Assembly: GCA_021773635.1 (NCBI GenBank)
Contig: JAJFJV010000021.1
Span: 168,161 to 232,160 of the forward strand
Source: Gammaproteobacteria bacterium
GTDB taxonomy: Bacteria; Pseudomonadota; Gammaproteobacteria; HK1
Reading direction: 5' to 3'
Length of the DNA: 64,000 nucleotides
Below are positions 39,501 to 49,290 of the stretch, in pieces. Positions within the stretch are counted from its first letter, which is position 1. Each line of letters starts with the position of its first letter. Made by a program: the position numbers and the translations under genes. Below the pieces are notes generated by a model that did not search any database, had not been told where the DNA came from, and worked only from the letters and a program-made list of their open reading frames with translations.

Positions 39501-40025
39501 TTACTTTTTCGGAGCTCGCGGGGCCATTACCATGAATAGCCGCCGTCCCTCCATGTGGGGGAAATGCTCGACCTTGGCGATTTCGTCCAGGTCTGCCTCC
39601 ACCCGCTTCAACAACTTGATACCCAGTTCCTGGTGGGCCATTTCCCGCCCCCGAAACCACACAGTGACCTTGATTTTGTCGCCGTGATCCAGGAAGCGCC
39701 GCAGATTTCTCAGCTTGACGTTGTAGTCTCCCACCTCCGTCCCGGGCCGAAATTTTACTTCCTTAATCTGCACCTGCACCTGTTTCTTGCGTGCCTCCTG
39801 GCGCTTTTTGTTCTGCTGGAACTGGAATTTCCCGAAATCCATCACCCGACAAACGGGTGGCTCGGCATTGGGTGAAATCTCCACTAGATCCACGCCGGCC
39901 TCGGCAGCCAGGGCAAGTGCATCCACCCGGGAAACAATTCCAACCTGTTCCCCATCAATTCCAATCAAACGCAGGCTTTCCGCCTGGATATCTTCATTCA
40001 GCCGATTCTTCTTTGGTGCAGCGAT
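39501..40025 (-). CDS. infC: Translation initiation factor IF-3, non-canonical AUC start
   Basis: IF-3 of about 174 residues. The N-terminal domain needs the segment [23 protein letters not shown], which lies upstream of any ATG, GTG or TTG start that fits. The frame opens at ATC (40023-40025), 7 bases after GGAGG and 2 bases after the thrS stop. IF-3 itself discriminates against such codons, and an AUU, AUC or AUA start of infC is the known basis of its autoregulation. The C-terminal domain has [17 protein letters not shown] and [16 protein letters not shown]. It belongs to the thrS-infC-rpmI-rplT operon. Confidence 0.93.
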   Translation of the reverse strand: MAAPKKNRLNEDIQAESLRLIGIDGEQVGIVSRVDALALAAEAGVDLVEISPNAEPPVCRVMDFGKFQFQQNKKRQEARKKQVQVQIKEVKFRPGTEVGDYNVKLRNLRRFLDHGDKIKVTVWFRGREMAHQELGIKLLKRVEADLDEIAKVEHFPHMEGRRLFMVMAPRAPKK

Positions 40026-40027
40026 AC

Positions 40028-41953
40028 CTATTCCTCCAAACGAGAACGGCCGCGGCGCGCGATATCCCGGGAAAGTTGCTCGGCGAAGGCGTCCAGCCCC
40101 ATACCGCCCAAATCCTTCCCACCTCGCGTGCGTACGGCCACCTGATGGTTTTCTACTTCCCTATCGCCAACAACCAGCAGATAAGGAACACGTTGTAATG
40201 TGTGCTCGCGGATCTTAAGGCCGATCTTCTCGTTTCTCAAGTCCGTTTTCACCCTGAAGCCTTGATTCTTCAGGCTATTAGCTAACTCGGTACAATATTC
40301 GGCCTGGCCGTCGGTGATATTCAGCACCACCGCCTGCACTGGCGCCAGCCAGGGTGGAAAACGCCCGGCGTATTCTTCAATGAGCACCCCGATAAAACGC
40401 TCCAGCGAACCGAGGATGGCGCGGTGCAACATGACCGGCACCTGGCGACTGCCGTCTTCGGAAACGTAGTCGGCATCCAGGCGCCCGGGCATGGAGAAAT
40501 CTACCTGGATGGTGCCGCACTGCCAGATGCGACCGATACTGTCTTTTAGCGAGAAATCCACTTTAGGGCCGTAGAAGGCCCCCTCACCCGGTTGCAGCGT
40601 CCAATCGAGCCCCTTGCCATCCAGGGCGTGTTGCAGTGAGGTTTCCGCCTTGTCCCAGATGGCATCCTCCCCCACCCGCTGCTCGGGGCGGGTGGAAAGT
40701 GCCACCAGTACCTCATCAAAACCAAAATCCCGATACACCTCAAATACCAGATCAATGAGGCTGGAAACCTCGCTCTGAATCTGGTCCTCGGTACAAAATA
40801 TATGGGCGTCATCCTGCACAAAGGCCATCACCCGCATGAGGCCATGAAAGGCGCCGGAGAGCTCGCGACGATGGCAGGAGCCAAACTCGGCCATGCGTAA
40901 GGGCAATTCCCGATAGCTACGCAGGCCCTGGTTGAAAATCTGGATGTGACACGGACAATTCATCGGTTTGACCGCGTAGTCACGATTTTCCGACTCCGTG
41001 GTAAACATCATGTCCTGATACTTACCCCAATGCCCGGAGCGCTCCCACAGCGAGCGATCAACGATCATCGGGGTATGCACTTCCTGATAATCGTTCTTGC
41101 GTAGCACCGCACGAATGTACTGCTCCACTTCCTTGTAGATAATCCAGCCACGGTCGTGCCAGAAGGCCATACCCGGCGCTTCTTCCTGGAAATGAAACAG
41201 GTCGAGTTCCTTGCCGATACGCCGATGGTCGCGCTTCTCCGCTTCCTTCAAACGATGCAGGTAACCCCGGAGCTGCTTTTTATCGGGCCAGGCGGTGCCA
41301 TAGAGGCGCTGTAGCATTTCATTGCGTGAATCCCCGCGCCAATAGGCCCCCGCCACCTTGGTAAGCTTGAAGGCCTTGAGCAGGCCGGTGCGGGGTACAT
41401 GGGGGCCACGGCAGAGATCGATGAAATCCCCCTGACGATAGAGAGATATCTCCTCGCCGGCGGGAATATCACCAATGAGCTCGGCTTTGTAGGCCTCGCC
41501 CATCCCGGCAAAAAATTCAATAGCCTCCTCACGCGACATGGTCGAGCGCTCGATGGGGTGATCCGCCGCCACCAACTCCATCATGCGCTTTTCTATCGCC
41601 TCAAGATCCTCGGGCGTGAAGGGCCGATCAAAGGCAAAATCGTAGTAAAACCCGTTTTCCACTACCGGGCCGATGGTGACCTGGGCTTGGGGAAACAGTC
41701 CCTTTACCGCCTGGGCCAGCAAGTGGGCCGTGGAGTGGCGAATGACCTCAAGTCCCTCGGGGTCACGGTTGGTGATGATGCGAACTTCCGCGTCGCCGTC
41801 GACCTGGGACGAGGCATCCACCAGGCGCCCGTCCACCATTCCGGCCAATGTGGCCTTGGCAAGTCCCGGACCTATGCGGGCCGCAACCTCCAGCACACTG
41901 ACGGGTTGCTCAAAATCCTGGACGGAGCCGTCCGGAAGCCTGATAGCTGGCAT
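40028..41953 (-). CDS. thrS: Threonyl-tRNA synthetase
   Basis: This 641-residue class II synthetase has an N-terminal TGS domain ([24 protein letters not shown]), an editing domain with [11 protein letters not shown] and the SAD region, a catalytic core ([10 protein letters not shown] with the zinc Cys, [28 protein letters not shown] motif 2, [17 protein letters not shown] motif 3) and a C-terminal anticodon-binding domain. Its last codons contain the Shine-Dalgarno sequence of infC. Confidence 0.97.
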   Translation of the reverse strand: MPAIRLPDGSVQDFEQPVSVLEVAARIGPGLAKATLAGMVDGRLVDASSQVDGDAEVRIITNRDPEGLEVIRHSTAHLLAQAVKGLFPQAQVTIGPVVENGFYYDFAFDRPFTPEDLEAIEKRMMELVAADHPIERSTMSREEAIEFFAGMGEAYKAELIGDIPAGEEISLYRQGDFIDLCRGPHVPRTGLLKAFKLTKVAGAYWRGDSRNEMLQRLYGTAWPDKKQLRGYLHRLKEAEKRDHRRIGKELDLFHFQEEAPGMAFWHDRGWIIYKEVEQYIRAVLRKNDYQEVHTPMIVDRSLWERSGHWGKYQDMMFTTESENRDYAVKPMNCPCHIQIFNQGLRSYRELPLRMAEFGSCHRRELSGAFHGLMRVMAFVQDDAHIFCTEDQIQSEVSSLIDLVFEVYRDFGFDEVLVALSTRPEQRVGEDAIWDKAETSLQHALDGKGLDWTLQPGEGAFYGPKVDFSLKDSIGRIWQCGTIQVDFSMPGRLDADYVSEDGSRQVPVMLHRAILGSLERFIGVLIEEYAGRFPPWLAPVQAVVLNITDGQAEYCTELANSLKNQGFRVKTDLRNEKIGLKIREHTLQRVPYLLVVGDREVENHQVAVRTRGGKDLGGMGLDAFAEQLSRDIARRGRSRLEE

Positions 41954-41981
41954 GAGGGAGTCCTAAAAAGGATGATGATAT

Positions 41982-42056
41982 TGGTAGGCGCGGGCGGGGT
42001 CGAACCGCCGACCACTACCATGTCAAGATAGTGCTCTACCACTGAGCTACGCGCCT
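41982..42056 (-). tRNA. tRNA-Val (GAC anticodon)
   Basis: The reverse strand reads AGGCGCGTAGCTCAGTGG at the 5' end and folds into a 75-base cloverleaf with encoded CCA. The anticodon loop TTGACAT gives anticodon GAC. The acceptor stem AGGCGCG/CGCGCCT is perfect. Confidence 0.96.
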
Positions 42057-42165
42057 GTAAACGGCGGCAAACGATACAGTGGAGCTTGGCTTGAGGCAAG
42101 AGCTTACCGGCATTGATTTGCCACCGCAGCAAGCGTCAACAGAGGGGGTGGCCAAGCGGACAAAT

Positions 42166-44205
42166 TCAGTGTGAAGCCTCTACCGGGTCAAGCTCCAGAT
42201 TCAGCTCCGAAATACGATGAATGCGGTCACGCAATGCTGCTGCCTGCTCAAACTCAAGATTTTCGGCATGAGCGAACATTTCCTTCTCCAATCGCCGCAG
42301 CAGAGCCGCCAGTTTTGCAGGTTTCATGGCGCGATATTCCACCATTTCATCCGCCACCTGAGAAAAGCGCTCGGCTGTACCCTTTGAGTCCGTATAGGAA
42401 GACTCCAGAATATCGACCACCGCCTTACGGATCCCCTGCGGAGTGATCCCGTGCGCCTCATTGTGGGCCAATTGCTTCCCGCGCCGACGCTCCGTCTCAT
42501 CTATCGCCCTTTGCATGGAGCCGGTTATCTGGTCGCCATAGAGGATTGCCTTGCCATTGAGGTTACGTGCAGCACGACCGATGGTCTGGATGAGCGCACG
42601 CTCGGAGCGCAGAAACCCCTCCTTGTCGGCATCGAGAATCGCCACCAGCGAGACCTCCGGCATATCCAGGCCTTCACGCAACAGGTTAATACCCACCAGC
42701 ACGTCAAACTTTCCGAGACGCAGATCACGAATGATCTCCACCCGCTCCACGGTATCGATATCGGAATGAAGATAGCGCACCTTTATCCCGTGCTCGGCCA
42801 GATATTCGCTCAGATTTTCCGACATGCGCTTGGTCAGGGTGGTGACCAGCACGCGCTCGGACTGCGCCACGCGCAGATTGATTTCTGAAAGCAGGTCGTC
42901 CACCTGGGTCGAGGCCGGGCGCACCGTGATCTCCGGATCGAGCAGGCCCGTGGGACGCACCACCTGCTCCGCCACCGCGCCCGCATGTTGCCCCTCATAG
43001 GGACCCGGGGTAGCGGAAACAAAAATAGTTTGTGGTGCAATACGCTCAAATTCATTGAATTTCAGCGGCCGGTTATCCAGTGCGGACGGCAAGCGGAAGC
43101 CATACTGAACCAGGGTCTCCTTGCGCGAGCGGTCACCCTTATACATGCCACCAATCTGCGGCACGGTCACATGGCTCTCATCAATGAATATCAGCGCGTT
43201 GCCCGGCAGGTAATCAAACAATGTCGGGGGTGGCTCGCCAGGCGCCCGCCCTGAAAGATAACGCGAATAGTTTTCGATCCCCTTGCAGTAACCCAACTCC
43301 CGCATCATCTCCAGGTCAAAGCGGGTCCGCTGCTCCAGCCGCTGCGCCTCCACCAGAAGGTTGGCATCGTAAAGGTGGGCAAGCCGTTCCTTCAGTTCCC
43401 CCTTAATTTCCTCCACCGCCGCAAGCACCTTGGAGCGCGGCGTCACGTAATGACTTTTGGGATAGATCGTCAGCCTGGGCAAACGCCGCAACACCTCTCC
43501 CGTCAGAGGATCGAAGTGAGCGAGAGCTTCCACTTCATCATCAAACAGCTCAATACGTACCGCCTCACGCTCGGAATCGGCCGGATGGACATCAATGACC
43601 TCCCCCCGTACCCGATAGCAGCCGCGTCGCAACTCGGTATCGTTGCGGGTGTACTGCAACTCGGCGAGACGACGAAGTATGGCGCGCTGATCCACCCGCT
43701 CTCCACGGCTCAGATGAAGCACCATCTGGTGAAAGGACTCCGGGTCACCCAGACCATAAATCGCCGACACCGTAGCGACAATTACCGTGTCTTGCCGCTC
43801 CAGCATGGCCTTGGTGGCGGAAAGGCGCATCTGCTCGATCTGCTCGTTGATCGAGGCATCCTTCTCGATATACATATCCGAGGCAGGCACATAGGCCTCG
43901 GGCTGGTAATAATCGTAATAGGAAACGAAATACTCCACCGAACCCTGGGGGAAAAAGGCCCGCATTTCGGCATACAGCTGGGCCGCCAGAGTTTTATTGG
44001 GCGCCATCACCAGGGCCGGACGCTGTACCGCCTGGATGACGTTCGCCATGGTGAAGGTCTTGCCCGAGCCGGTTACACCCAGCAACGTTTGATGGGACAA
44101 ACCATCCCGCAGTCCTGCCACCAGTGCAGCAATAGCCTCCGGTTGATCACCGGCTGGAGAAAAATCGGCCTTGAGGTCGAAGAGGGAGCGCGTGGTATTT
44201 TCCAT
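42166..44205 (-). CDS. uvrB: Excinuclease ABC subunit B
   Basis: This 679-residue helicase-like repair protein has Walker [16 protein letters not shown], the beta-hairpin region [12 protein letters not shown], the DEAD-type motif FIDESHV, ATPase motif [10 protein letters not shown], helicase motif [28 protein letters not shown] and a C-terminal UvrC-interacting UVR motif ([24 protein letters not shown]). It verifies DNA lesions handed over by UvrA in nucleotide excision repair. It is divergent from the aminotransferase gene, with 84 bases between the starts. Confidence 0.97.
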   Translation of the reverse strand: MENTTRSLFDLKADFSPAGDQPEAIAALVAGLRDGLSHQTLLGVTGSGKTFTMANVIQAVQRPALVMAPNKTLAAQLYAEMRAFFPQGSVEYFVSYYDYYQPEAYVPASDMYIEKDASINEQIEQMRLSATKAMLERQDTVIVATVSAIYGLGDPESFHQMVLHLSRGERVDQRAILRRLAELQYTRNDTELRRGCYRVRGEVIDVHPADSEREAVRIELFDDEVEALAHFDPLTGEVLRRLPRLTIYPKSHYVTPRSKVLAAVEEIKGELKERLAHLYDANLLVEAQRLEQRTRFDLEMMRELGYCKGIENYSRYLSGRAPGEPPPTLFDYLPGNALIFIDESHVTVPQIGGMYKGDRSRKETLVQYGFRLPSALDNRPLKFNEFERIAPQTIFVSATPGPYEGQHAGAVAEQVVRPTGLLDPEITVRPASTQVDDLLSEINLRVAQSERVLVTTLTKRMSENLSEYLAEHGIKVRYLHSDIDTVERVEIIRDLRLGKFDVLVGINLLREGLDMPEVSLVAILDADKEGFLRSERALIQTIGRAARNLNGKAILYGDQITGSMQRAIDETERRRGKQLAHNEAHGITPQGIRKAVVDILESSYTDSKGTAERFSQVADEMVEYRAMKPAKLAALLRRLEKEMFAHAENLEFEQAAALRDRIHRISELNLELDPVEASH

Positions 44206-44289
44206 TTAGGGGCTTGCTTGCGTAGAATCCGCCGTGTTTGGCCTTGCGGCCACGGCAAACGACCATTCTGACATCAGGAGTATCCGAAA

Positions 44290-45471
44290 GTGAAACTATC
44301 CGAGCGCGCCCAAGCGATCAAACCTTCCCCTACCCTTGCCGTCACCGCCCGTGCCGCGGCACTGCGCGCTGAAGGCAAGGACATTATTGGTCTGGGTGCC
44401 GGGGAACCGGATTTCGACACCCCCGAGCACATTCGTGAAGCTGGCAAGAAAGCCCTGGATGATGGCTTTACCCGTTACACCGCGGTGGACGGCCGGATAG
44501 AACTCAAACAGGCGATTATCGCCAAGTTCTCCCGTGACAACGGGCTCGATTACGCGCCGGAACAGATCATCGTCTCCTGCGGTGCCAAGCACTCCATCTA
44601 CAATCTTATGCAGGCGCTACTCAATCCGGGCGATGAGGTGCTGATCCCCGCACCTTACTGGGTCTCCTACCCCGACATGAGCCTGCTGGCTGGTGCCAAG
44701 CCTGTGGTCATCGAGGCCGGCATTGAGCAGGGTTTCAAAATCACTCCGGCCCAGCTGGAAGCGGCTATTACCCCGCGCACTCGCCTGCTCTTTCTCAACA
44801 GCCCATCTAACCCCACCGGGGTTTGCTACACCCTTGAGGAGATGGCTGAACTGGGAGAGGTGCTACTCGCCCATCCGAATGTCATCATCGCTTCGGACGA
44901 TATCTACGAGCACATCCTCTGGGAAGGCAGCTTCTGCAATATCGCTATGGCCTGCCCCGAACTCTACGACCGCACCGTCGTCATCAATGGTGTATCCAAA
45001 GTCTACGCCATGACCGGCTGGCGCATTGGCTATGCCGCCTGCAACGCCGATCTGGTCAAGGGCATGAAAAAAATTCAATCGCAGAGCACATCCAACCCCA
45101 CCACCATGGCCCAGCTCGCCACCGAAGCCGCCCTCAACGGCGACCAAAGCTTCGTGGCACCCATGGCGGAGGTGTTTGAAGAGCGCCACGCCTACGTCCT
45201 CAAGCGTCTCAACAAGCTCAAAGGCGTCCGTTGCCTGCCAGCCCAGGGGGCCTTCTATGCCTTCCCGGAAATGGGTGAGGCCATCGCTGCCCTCAATGGC
45301 GTGGAAGATGATATTGCCCTGGCAGAGCATTTCATCGAGCACGCAGGCGTCGCCATGGTGCCTGGCTCCGCCTTTGGCGCCGCCGGCTACATGCGCATCT
45401 CCTACGCAACCAGCATGGACAAGCTAAGCACTGCCCTGGATCGCATTGAGGGCGTGCTCGGGACTGAGTAA
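44290..45471 (+). CDS. Pyridoxal-phosphate aspartate aminotransferase (class I, AspC/Aat type)
   Basis: This 393-residue cytoplasmic enzyme has the class I/II fold marks: ARAAALRAEGKDIIGLGAGEPDFDTP at the N-terminus, LNSPSNPTGVCY, SDDIYEHILW, and the PLP-binding Lys in VSKVYAMTGWRIGY. The length and KxxAMTGWR-type motif fit the Igamma aspartate (or aspartate/prephenate) aminotransferases. It is the last chromosomal protein gene before the integrated element. Confidence 0.92.
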   Translation: MKLSERAQAIKPSPTLAVTARAAALRAEGKDIIGLGAGEPDFDTPEHIREAGKKALDDGFTRYTAVDGRIELKQAIIAKFSRDNGLDYAPEQIIVSCGAKHSIYNLMQALLNPGDEVLIPAPYWVSYPDMSLLAGAKPVVIEAGIEQGFKITPAQLEAAITPRTRLLFLNSPSNPTGVCYTLEEMAELGEVLLAHPNVIIASDDIYEHILWEGSFCNIAMACPELYDRTVVINGVSKVYAMTGWRIGYAACNADLVKGMKKIQSQSTSNPTTMAQLATEAALNGDQSFVAPMAEVFEERHAYVLKRLNKLKGVRCLPAQGAFYAFPEMGEAIAALNGVEDDIALAEHFIEHAGVAMVPGSAFGAAGYMRISYATSMDKLSTALDRIEGVLGTE

Positions 45472-45564
45472 GGGGTAATGGCTGCGGGAATGGGAGACTG
45501 CAAAACAAGCGCGCCTGACGGTTGACCATTCCCGACCACAGCAATAACATACGCGCCCTGCAAT

Positions 45565-45640
45565 TCCCCTGTAGCTCAGTTGGTAGAGCGGGTGACTGTT
45601 AATCACTAGGTCGGCGGTTCGAGCCCGTCCGGGGGAGCCA
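45565..45640 (+). tRNA. tRNA-Asn (GTT anticodon)
   Basis: A 76-base cloverleaf with encoded CCA starts TCCCCTGTAGCTCAGTTGG. The anticodon stem encloses CTGTTAA, giving anticodon GTT, and the acceptor stem TCCCCTG/CGGGGGA is complete. The gene remains intact although the foreign element begins at its 3' side. Confidence 0.96.
45599..45640. other. Putative attachment site in the tRNA-Asn 3' half
   Basis: The chromosomal gene order ends here and phage-like genes begin. The recombinase reading frame runs 42 bases into the tRNA on the opposite strand. tRNA 3' halves are common attB sites. The matching right-hand copy (core around GGTCGGCGGTTCGAGCCC) is not found in the window and would be expected beyond its end. 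Confidence 0.55.
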
Positions 45641-47188
45641 ATTACACACCGTGCGATCCTTTCTGCGAACCGGCGGTGGCGTTGTGAGCCGATCCGCGTA
45701 GTAGCGGATAGTTAAGTGCTCATCGTCAACGACGATCTGCTTGATGAATCCCCGCAAAAAGGTCCTGATCTTCTTCGGGTTTTCCTTCCCCTTTATAGCT
45801 GCCGTAAGCACTTCGCGCAACTCGTCAACGTCGTCAGGGGTGATGTCTACTTCGGGCGGAAGCTCCGCTTCTAGGTCAGCCAGGCGGCTCTCGATATCTT
45901 TGATCTCTTTGTTGTTGCCGCGCAGGCGGCGGGTTAGATCGTGGAGATTTGGGGTGTTCTTCCCCAGTTCTTCCATTACTTCGAAGATCCGATCGTTCTT
46001 TTTTGTGGCTTTTCCGAGCTCTCTCTCAAGGCCTTTGACTCGCCGATCGTGGTCGATGCTCCAGTCGCCGGCGGCATCCATTAGTTCCAGGACAACAACC
46101 CGCAAGTTTTCCTCTTTAAAAACCTTGGATGAGATGACGTCGATGAGGTAGTCGTCCAGGGCTTGGGCTGGGAGGCTCGGCATGGTGCAGTCTGTGCCGT
46201 TGTAGACCCGATTTCGGCAGGCGTAGTAGCTGTAGGTCTTGGACCGGCCCGTGCCGGTGCGGATCTGCATGGAGCCGCCGCAAACCCCGCAGCGAAGCAG
46301 GCCGGTGAACAGGTGGGTGCTGGTTCCTGATCCGTTTGCTGCCGGGTGGGATTCGTCGTCCATTATTTTTTGCACTGCGGTCCAGGTACCGGAGTCAATG
46401 AGCGGCTTGTGGGCGTCGACAACGACCCATTCGCTGCGGGGGCGTTTTTTGCCTGTTCGGCTGTCTTTTCGGTTAAAGACGACGCGGCCAACCATCGCTT
46501 CATTTCTTAGCAGCGAGAGGATGGCATTTTTTCGCCAAGGGCTGCCACGGCGAGTTTGGCACTGGGTGTTGAGCTGTTCTGCGATGCTTTTGGCTCCTTT
46601 TCCGTTGAGCCGCATCTCGAAGATATCTCTAACCTGCTCGGCTTCATGTGGATGGATTTCCAGCACGCGCCTGGCATGGTTTTTTGGGCTTGGGGCGGAG
46701 CGATAGCCCAGAGGTGGGGTTCCTCCGTTGAAAAAACCCGATTCGGCGTTTTTCATCATGGAACGCATGGTGTCTTTGGAAACTTGTCGACTGAAGTACT
46801 CGTCGAAAATCTCCATCATCGATTCGGTCATCCAACCGGAGTCGGTTGTACTGTCTATGCTCATGGCGACGTAGACCACTTGCGTGCCCGCGCGCTCTAG
46901 GTGCCCCTTGGTCACGACGGCGAGCAGGCGATTCCTGGCAAGGCGGGAGGTGGACCAGGTCACCAGATAATCTGGCTCGTGAGCCTCACAAAATGAGAGC
47001 ATGGCCTGGAATTCTGGGCGGTTCTCCGCTCGTCCGGACAGGCCGGCATCCACAAATTCGTGCATTACCACAGCACCCATTTCTTCTGCCTTTTTTCGGC
47101 ACCTCTCAAGCTGTCCCTCTATGGGTAATTCCTCAGCAGCCTGGCGGGCAGTGCTGACACGCGCATAAATCACGGCCGTTTTTTTCAT
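45599..47188 (-). CDS. Large serine recombinase (phage integrase type)
   Basis: This 529-residue protein has an N-terminal resolvase domain with the nucleophile Ser12 in IYARVSTARQ and DAGLSGRAENRPEF. A recombinase domain follows (FFNGGTPPLGYRSAP, GKGAKSIAEQLN), then a zinc ribbon (LLRCGVCGGSM...YYACRNR...GTDC, about residues 295-335) and a coiled coil. Such enzymes integrate or excise phages between att sites. The last 13 codons (ending LPRTGSNRRPSD) are antisense tRNA-Asn sequence, and the TAA stop falls at the anticodon. The natural C-terminus in the excised form may therefore differ. It is probably the element's integrase. Confidence 0.88.
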   Translation of the reverse strand: MKKTAVIYARVSTARQAAEELPIEGQLERCRKKAEEMGAVVMHEFVDAGLSGRAENRPEFQAMLSFCEAHEPDYLVTWSTSRLARNRLLAVVTKGHLERAGTQVVYVAMSIDSTTDSGWMTESMMEIFDEYFSRQVSKDTMRSMMKNAESGFFNGGTPPLGYRSAPSPKNHARRVLEIHPHEAEQVRDIFEMRLNGKGAKSIAEQLNTQCQTRRGSPWRKNAILSLLRNEAMVGRVVFNRKDSRTGKKRPRSEWVVVDAHKPLIDSGTWTAVQKIMDDESHPAANGSGTSTHLFTGLLRCGVCGGSMQIRTGTGRSKTYSYYACRNRVYNGTDCTMPSLPAQALDDYLIDVISSKVFKEENLRVVVLELMDAAGDWSIDHDRRVKGLERELGKATKKNDRIFEVMEELGKNTPNLHDLTRRLRGNNKEIKDIESRLADLEAELPPEVDITPDDVDELREVLTAAIKGKENPKKIRTFLRGFIKQIVVDDEHLTIRYYADRLTTPPPVRRKDRTVCNWLPRTGSNRRPSD

Positions 47189-47585
47189 GCTTCTACTCCG
47201 TGCAGATATCTAGGTACCCGGCCCCCCATAGGGGTGGGTGGGTTTGCTTATGCCGAGCCCCCACCCCCTGGACCAAGGCGTAAGTGCTCATCATTCCGGC
47301 TGACGAACTGCGCTTTACTGCGTAAGCACCGGGTGGAGAGCCGCATAACTACGCGGTGGCCTACCCTGCGAACTGCGCTTTATGTCAGTAGGCGCAGTTC
47401 AGGAGCTCCACGGCCCCATATGTCTTTGCCCGCTTTAAGGGTGAGTTTCCAGCGCACGCACACCCATCCCAAAACATCAGTCATTACTACGGTTCAAGCA
47501 TAGTGCCCGGGCAGGGCAAGTACCGCTCCGTTGCTCGTGAAGAAGAAAGGCAGGCTCACGTGGGCAATGCTGCAGACATCTGCTA
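47189..47585. repeat. Repeat-rich non-coding gap between the two recombinase genes
   Basis: This stretch of about 400 bases has no supported gene. GAACTGCGC occurs at 47305-47313 and 47370-47378, and inverted at 47392-47400, so 47370-47400 is a perfect 9-bp inverted repeat with a 13-base spacer. CTGCGCTTTATGTC (47373-47386) recurs at 49156-49169, beyond the tyrosine recombinase gene. These look like recombinase or regulator binding sites. Confidence 0.6.
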
Positions 47586-48617
47586 CTAGCGGAGCTTGCG
47601 AGACTTGCGAAGGCGCACGATGTCACGCGCTAGCTCACTGACCGGGGTGTTGATTTTGACCAGGGGAGAGCTCTTGGCCACGGTCTTTGAGAGGGTGCGC
47701 ACGGCCAGGCGCACGTACTCAGCGCTGGTCTCGGGCTTGGCATGGCCCATGAGGGCCTGGATGCGGAGTACATCCACCTCGTCCTCGGCCAGCTCGGTGC
47801 CATAGAGGTGACGGATAGCATGGGGGTGCAGCTCCGCACGTGGCAGGCCTGCTGCTGTGCCGTGCTTGATGATGAGCCGCTGCACGGCATCCCGGGAGAT
47901 CCGCCGGCGCGCGCCCCGGTACTCGTGCTCGGGGACGAATTTGGAGTTGGTGCTGACAAAGAGCACCTGATGGCCATCCTCCAGGCGACGATCAATAAGA
48001 TCCAGATCCGGATGCCCCAGGTAGGCCCGCACCAGCAGCCCGCACTCGTGAGGGGCTGGGACCATGCGCTCCTTGCCCCCCTTCTCAGTTACCCGCAGCA
48101 CCAGCCACTCGATGCCATCCTCATCCACCCAGAACAGATCCTCCTCATCGATGGCCACCAGGCCAGAGAGGCGGATGCCACAGCCAATGAGCACGCCGAT
48201 GATCGCCGCATCCCGCACCCCGAGGAAGGTAGAGATGTCCGGCTGCATGATGAGTGCTTCAGCATTCTTGAGCTGCAGGGCCCTGGGCAGACGGCGCGGG
48301 GCGTTGGGATAAGGAAGGCTGCTGGCCGGGTCAGTGGCAATGAGGCCTTTTTTCTCGGCCCACTTAAAGAACCCTCGAACCGAAGAAATCATCGGGCGCC
48401 GGCTGCGGGGGCTCTGACCCTGGCGGTGGGCATGCAGGCCGGTGAACTCCACCAGGTGGTCCGTCTCGGCATCCAGCAGCGGCACACCCTGGCCATCCAG
48501 CCACTCAGAGAGTCCGGACAGATAGCCGTCGTACTTATAGATGGTGGCGTCAGCCAGCCCCTCATTGTGGGCTTTGTAGTCCAGAAAATCGGCTATTGGA
48601 TTGTTGTCAGTCGCCAT
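47586..48617 (-). CDS. Tyrosine recombinase (XerC/D-like)
   Basis: The start MATDNNPIADFLDYKAHNEG at 48617 has GAGAGAGG about 8 bases upstream; the frame runs on to 48716. The product is about 343 residues, with an N-terminal core-binding domain (TIYKYDGYLSGLSEWLD) and a catalytic domain with Arg in CGIRLSGLVAID, Lys in TEKGGKERMVP, HAIRHLYGTELAE (HxxR), ALMGHAKPETSAEYVRL (His and nucleophile Tyr). It is a second integrase family within the same element. Repeats flank the gene on both sides, and a strong palindrome lies about 40 bases before its start. Confidence 0.88.
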   Translation of the reverse strand: MATDNNPIADFLDYKAHNEGLADATIYKYDGYLSGLSEWLDGQGVPLLDAETDHLVEFTGLHAHRQGQSPRSRRPMISSVRGFFKWAEKKGLIATDPASSLPYPNAPRRLPRALQLKNAEALIMQPDISTFLGVRDAAIIGVLIGCGIRLSGLVAIDEEDLFWVDEDGIEWLVLRVTEKGGKERMVPAPHECGLLVRAYLGHPDLDLIDRRLEDGHQVLFVSTNSKFVPEHEYRGARRRISRDAVQRLIIKHGTAAGLPRAELHPHAIRHLYGTELAEDEVDVLRIQALMGHAKPETSAEYVRLAVRTLSKTVAKSSPLVKINTPVSELARDIVRLRKSRKLR

Positions 48618-48655
48618 ATTCAGAACCTCTCTCTCCGGGGACCCCAGGCAAAACA

Positions 48656-49022
48656 ACCCGCGGTTCCGCGGGTGAGGCCGAAAAACAGCGTAACCCACTG
48701 ATAACAAAGAAGACAAGGGATCTGACAGACCCGCGGGTTAGCGATTTTCAGAATCCCAAACCGCGGGTGATTTTTTAACCAGTCCCAAATCCACGCATTT
48801 TAGGGGTTTCCTGGTTTCTCTGCGCTTCCTTCCTTCTTCTTCTTATTTTTCAAAGAGATATATATATAAACAAGGAGGCATGAACAAACGCTCATGAGTG
48901 GAATCGGCGCAAAAAAGCGTGGATTCGAGACGAAAAAGCGGGGATTCGGAGCAATTCGGAGATCGCATTTCTCTTAGGGGTATAAGGGCTAGAGGGGTAA
49001 TGGGGTGCTCCGCCCCGCGGGT
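48656..49022. repeat. Cluster of CCGCGGGT sites upstream of the tyrosine recombinase
   Basis: ACCCGCGG-TT-CCGCGGGT is a perfect 8-bp inverted repeat at 48656-48673. ACCCGCGGGT recurs at 48729-48738, ACCGCGGGT at 48760-48768 and CCCGCGGGT at 49014-49022. The spacing upstream of the recombinase start suggests operators for a dimeric regulator. The gap from 48,618 to 49,290 otherwise holds an AT run (48858-48870) and one possible tiny gene pair. Confidence 0.55.
48894..48977 (+). CDS. Possible tiny basic peptide (27 residues) behind a 5-codon leader
   Basis: A strong AAGGAGG (48872-48878) precedes a 5-codon ORF (ATG 48880, MNKRS). Its TGA overlaps the ATG of a 27-residue basic ORF, MSGIGAKKRGFETKKRGFGA and onward. 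Two copies of KKRGF are encoded by a 21-bp direct repeat (48912 and 48933). The ribosome site and ATGA overlap favour translation. The repeats could equally be iterons with accidental coding. No family is recognised. Confidence 0.35.
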   Translation: MSGIGAKKRGFETKKRGFGAIRRSHFS

Positions 49023-49290
49023 TTCTGTGTATGTCCCTGCCTCTAGAAGTTGAAATTAGGGCTGAAAGCGCCCGAAACCAACGGTTTGTGATGCTGATGG
49101 AGGGTGAAAAAAGCCCGCGCGGGAAGGGCACGGGAACGGTCGGCATTTCTCCGGGCTGCGCTTTATGTCTATACTTTGTAGCAGGGACGGCCCACCGGTC
49201 CCCTGCCTATACGCCAGGCTGGAGCGGAATTTAAGTCTTCCTCACACGGTCCGATAACAATAAGGACGGTGCGTCACCAAAGGAGTGAAT

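Noticed and set aside
47305..47400. CRISPR-like array
   Set aside because: There are only three short GAACTGCGC copies with irregular spacing, and no cas genes or spacers of constant length.
49031..49234. 67-codon plus-strand ORF (MSLPLEVEIRAESARN)
   Set aside because: There is no Shine-Dalgarno site, it spans the repeat CTGCGCTTTATGTC, and its second half looks non-coding; kept only as a weak possibility.
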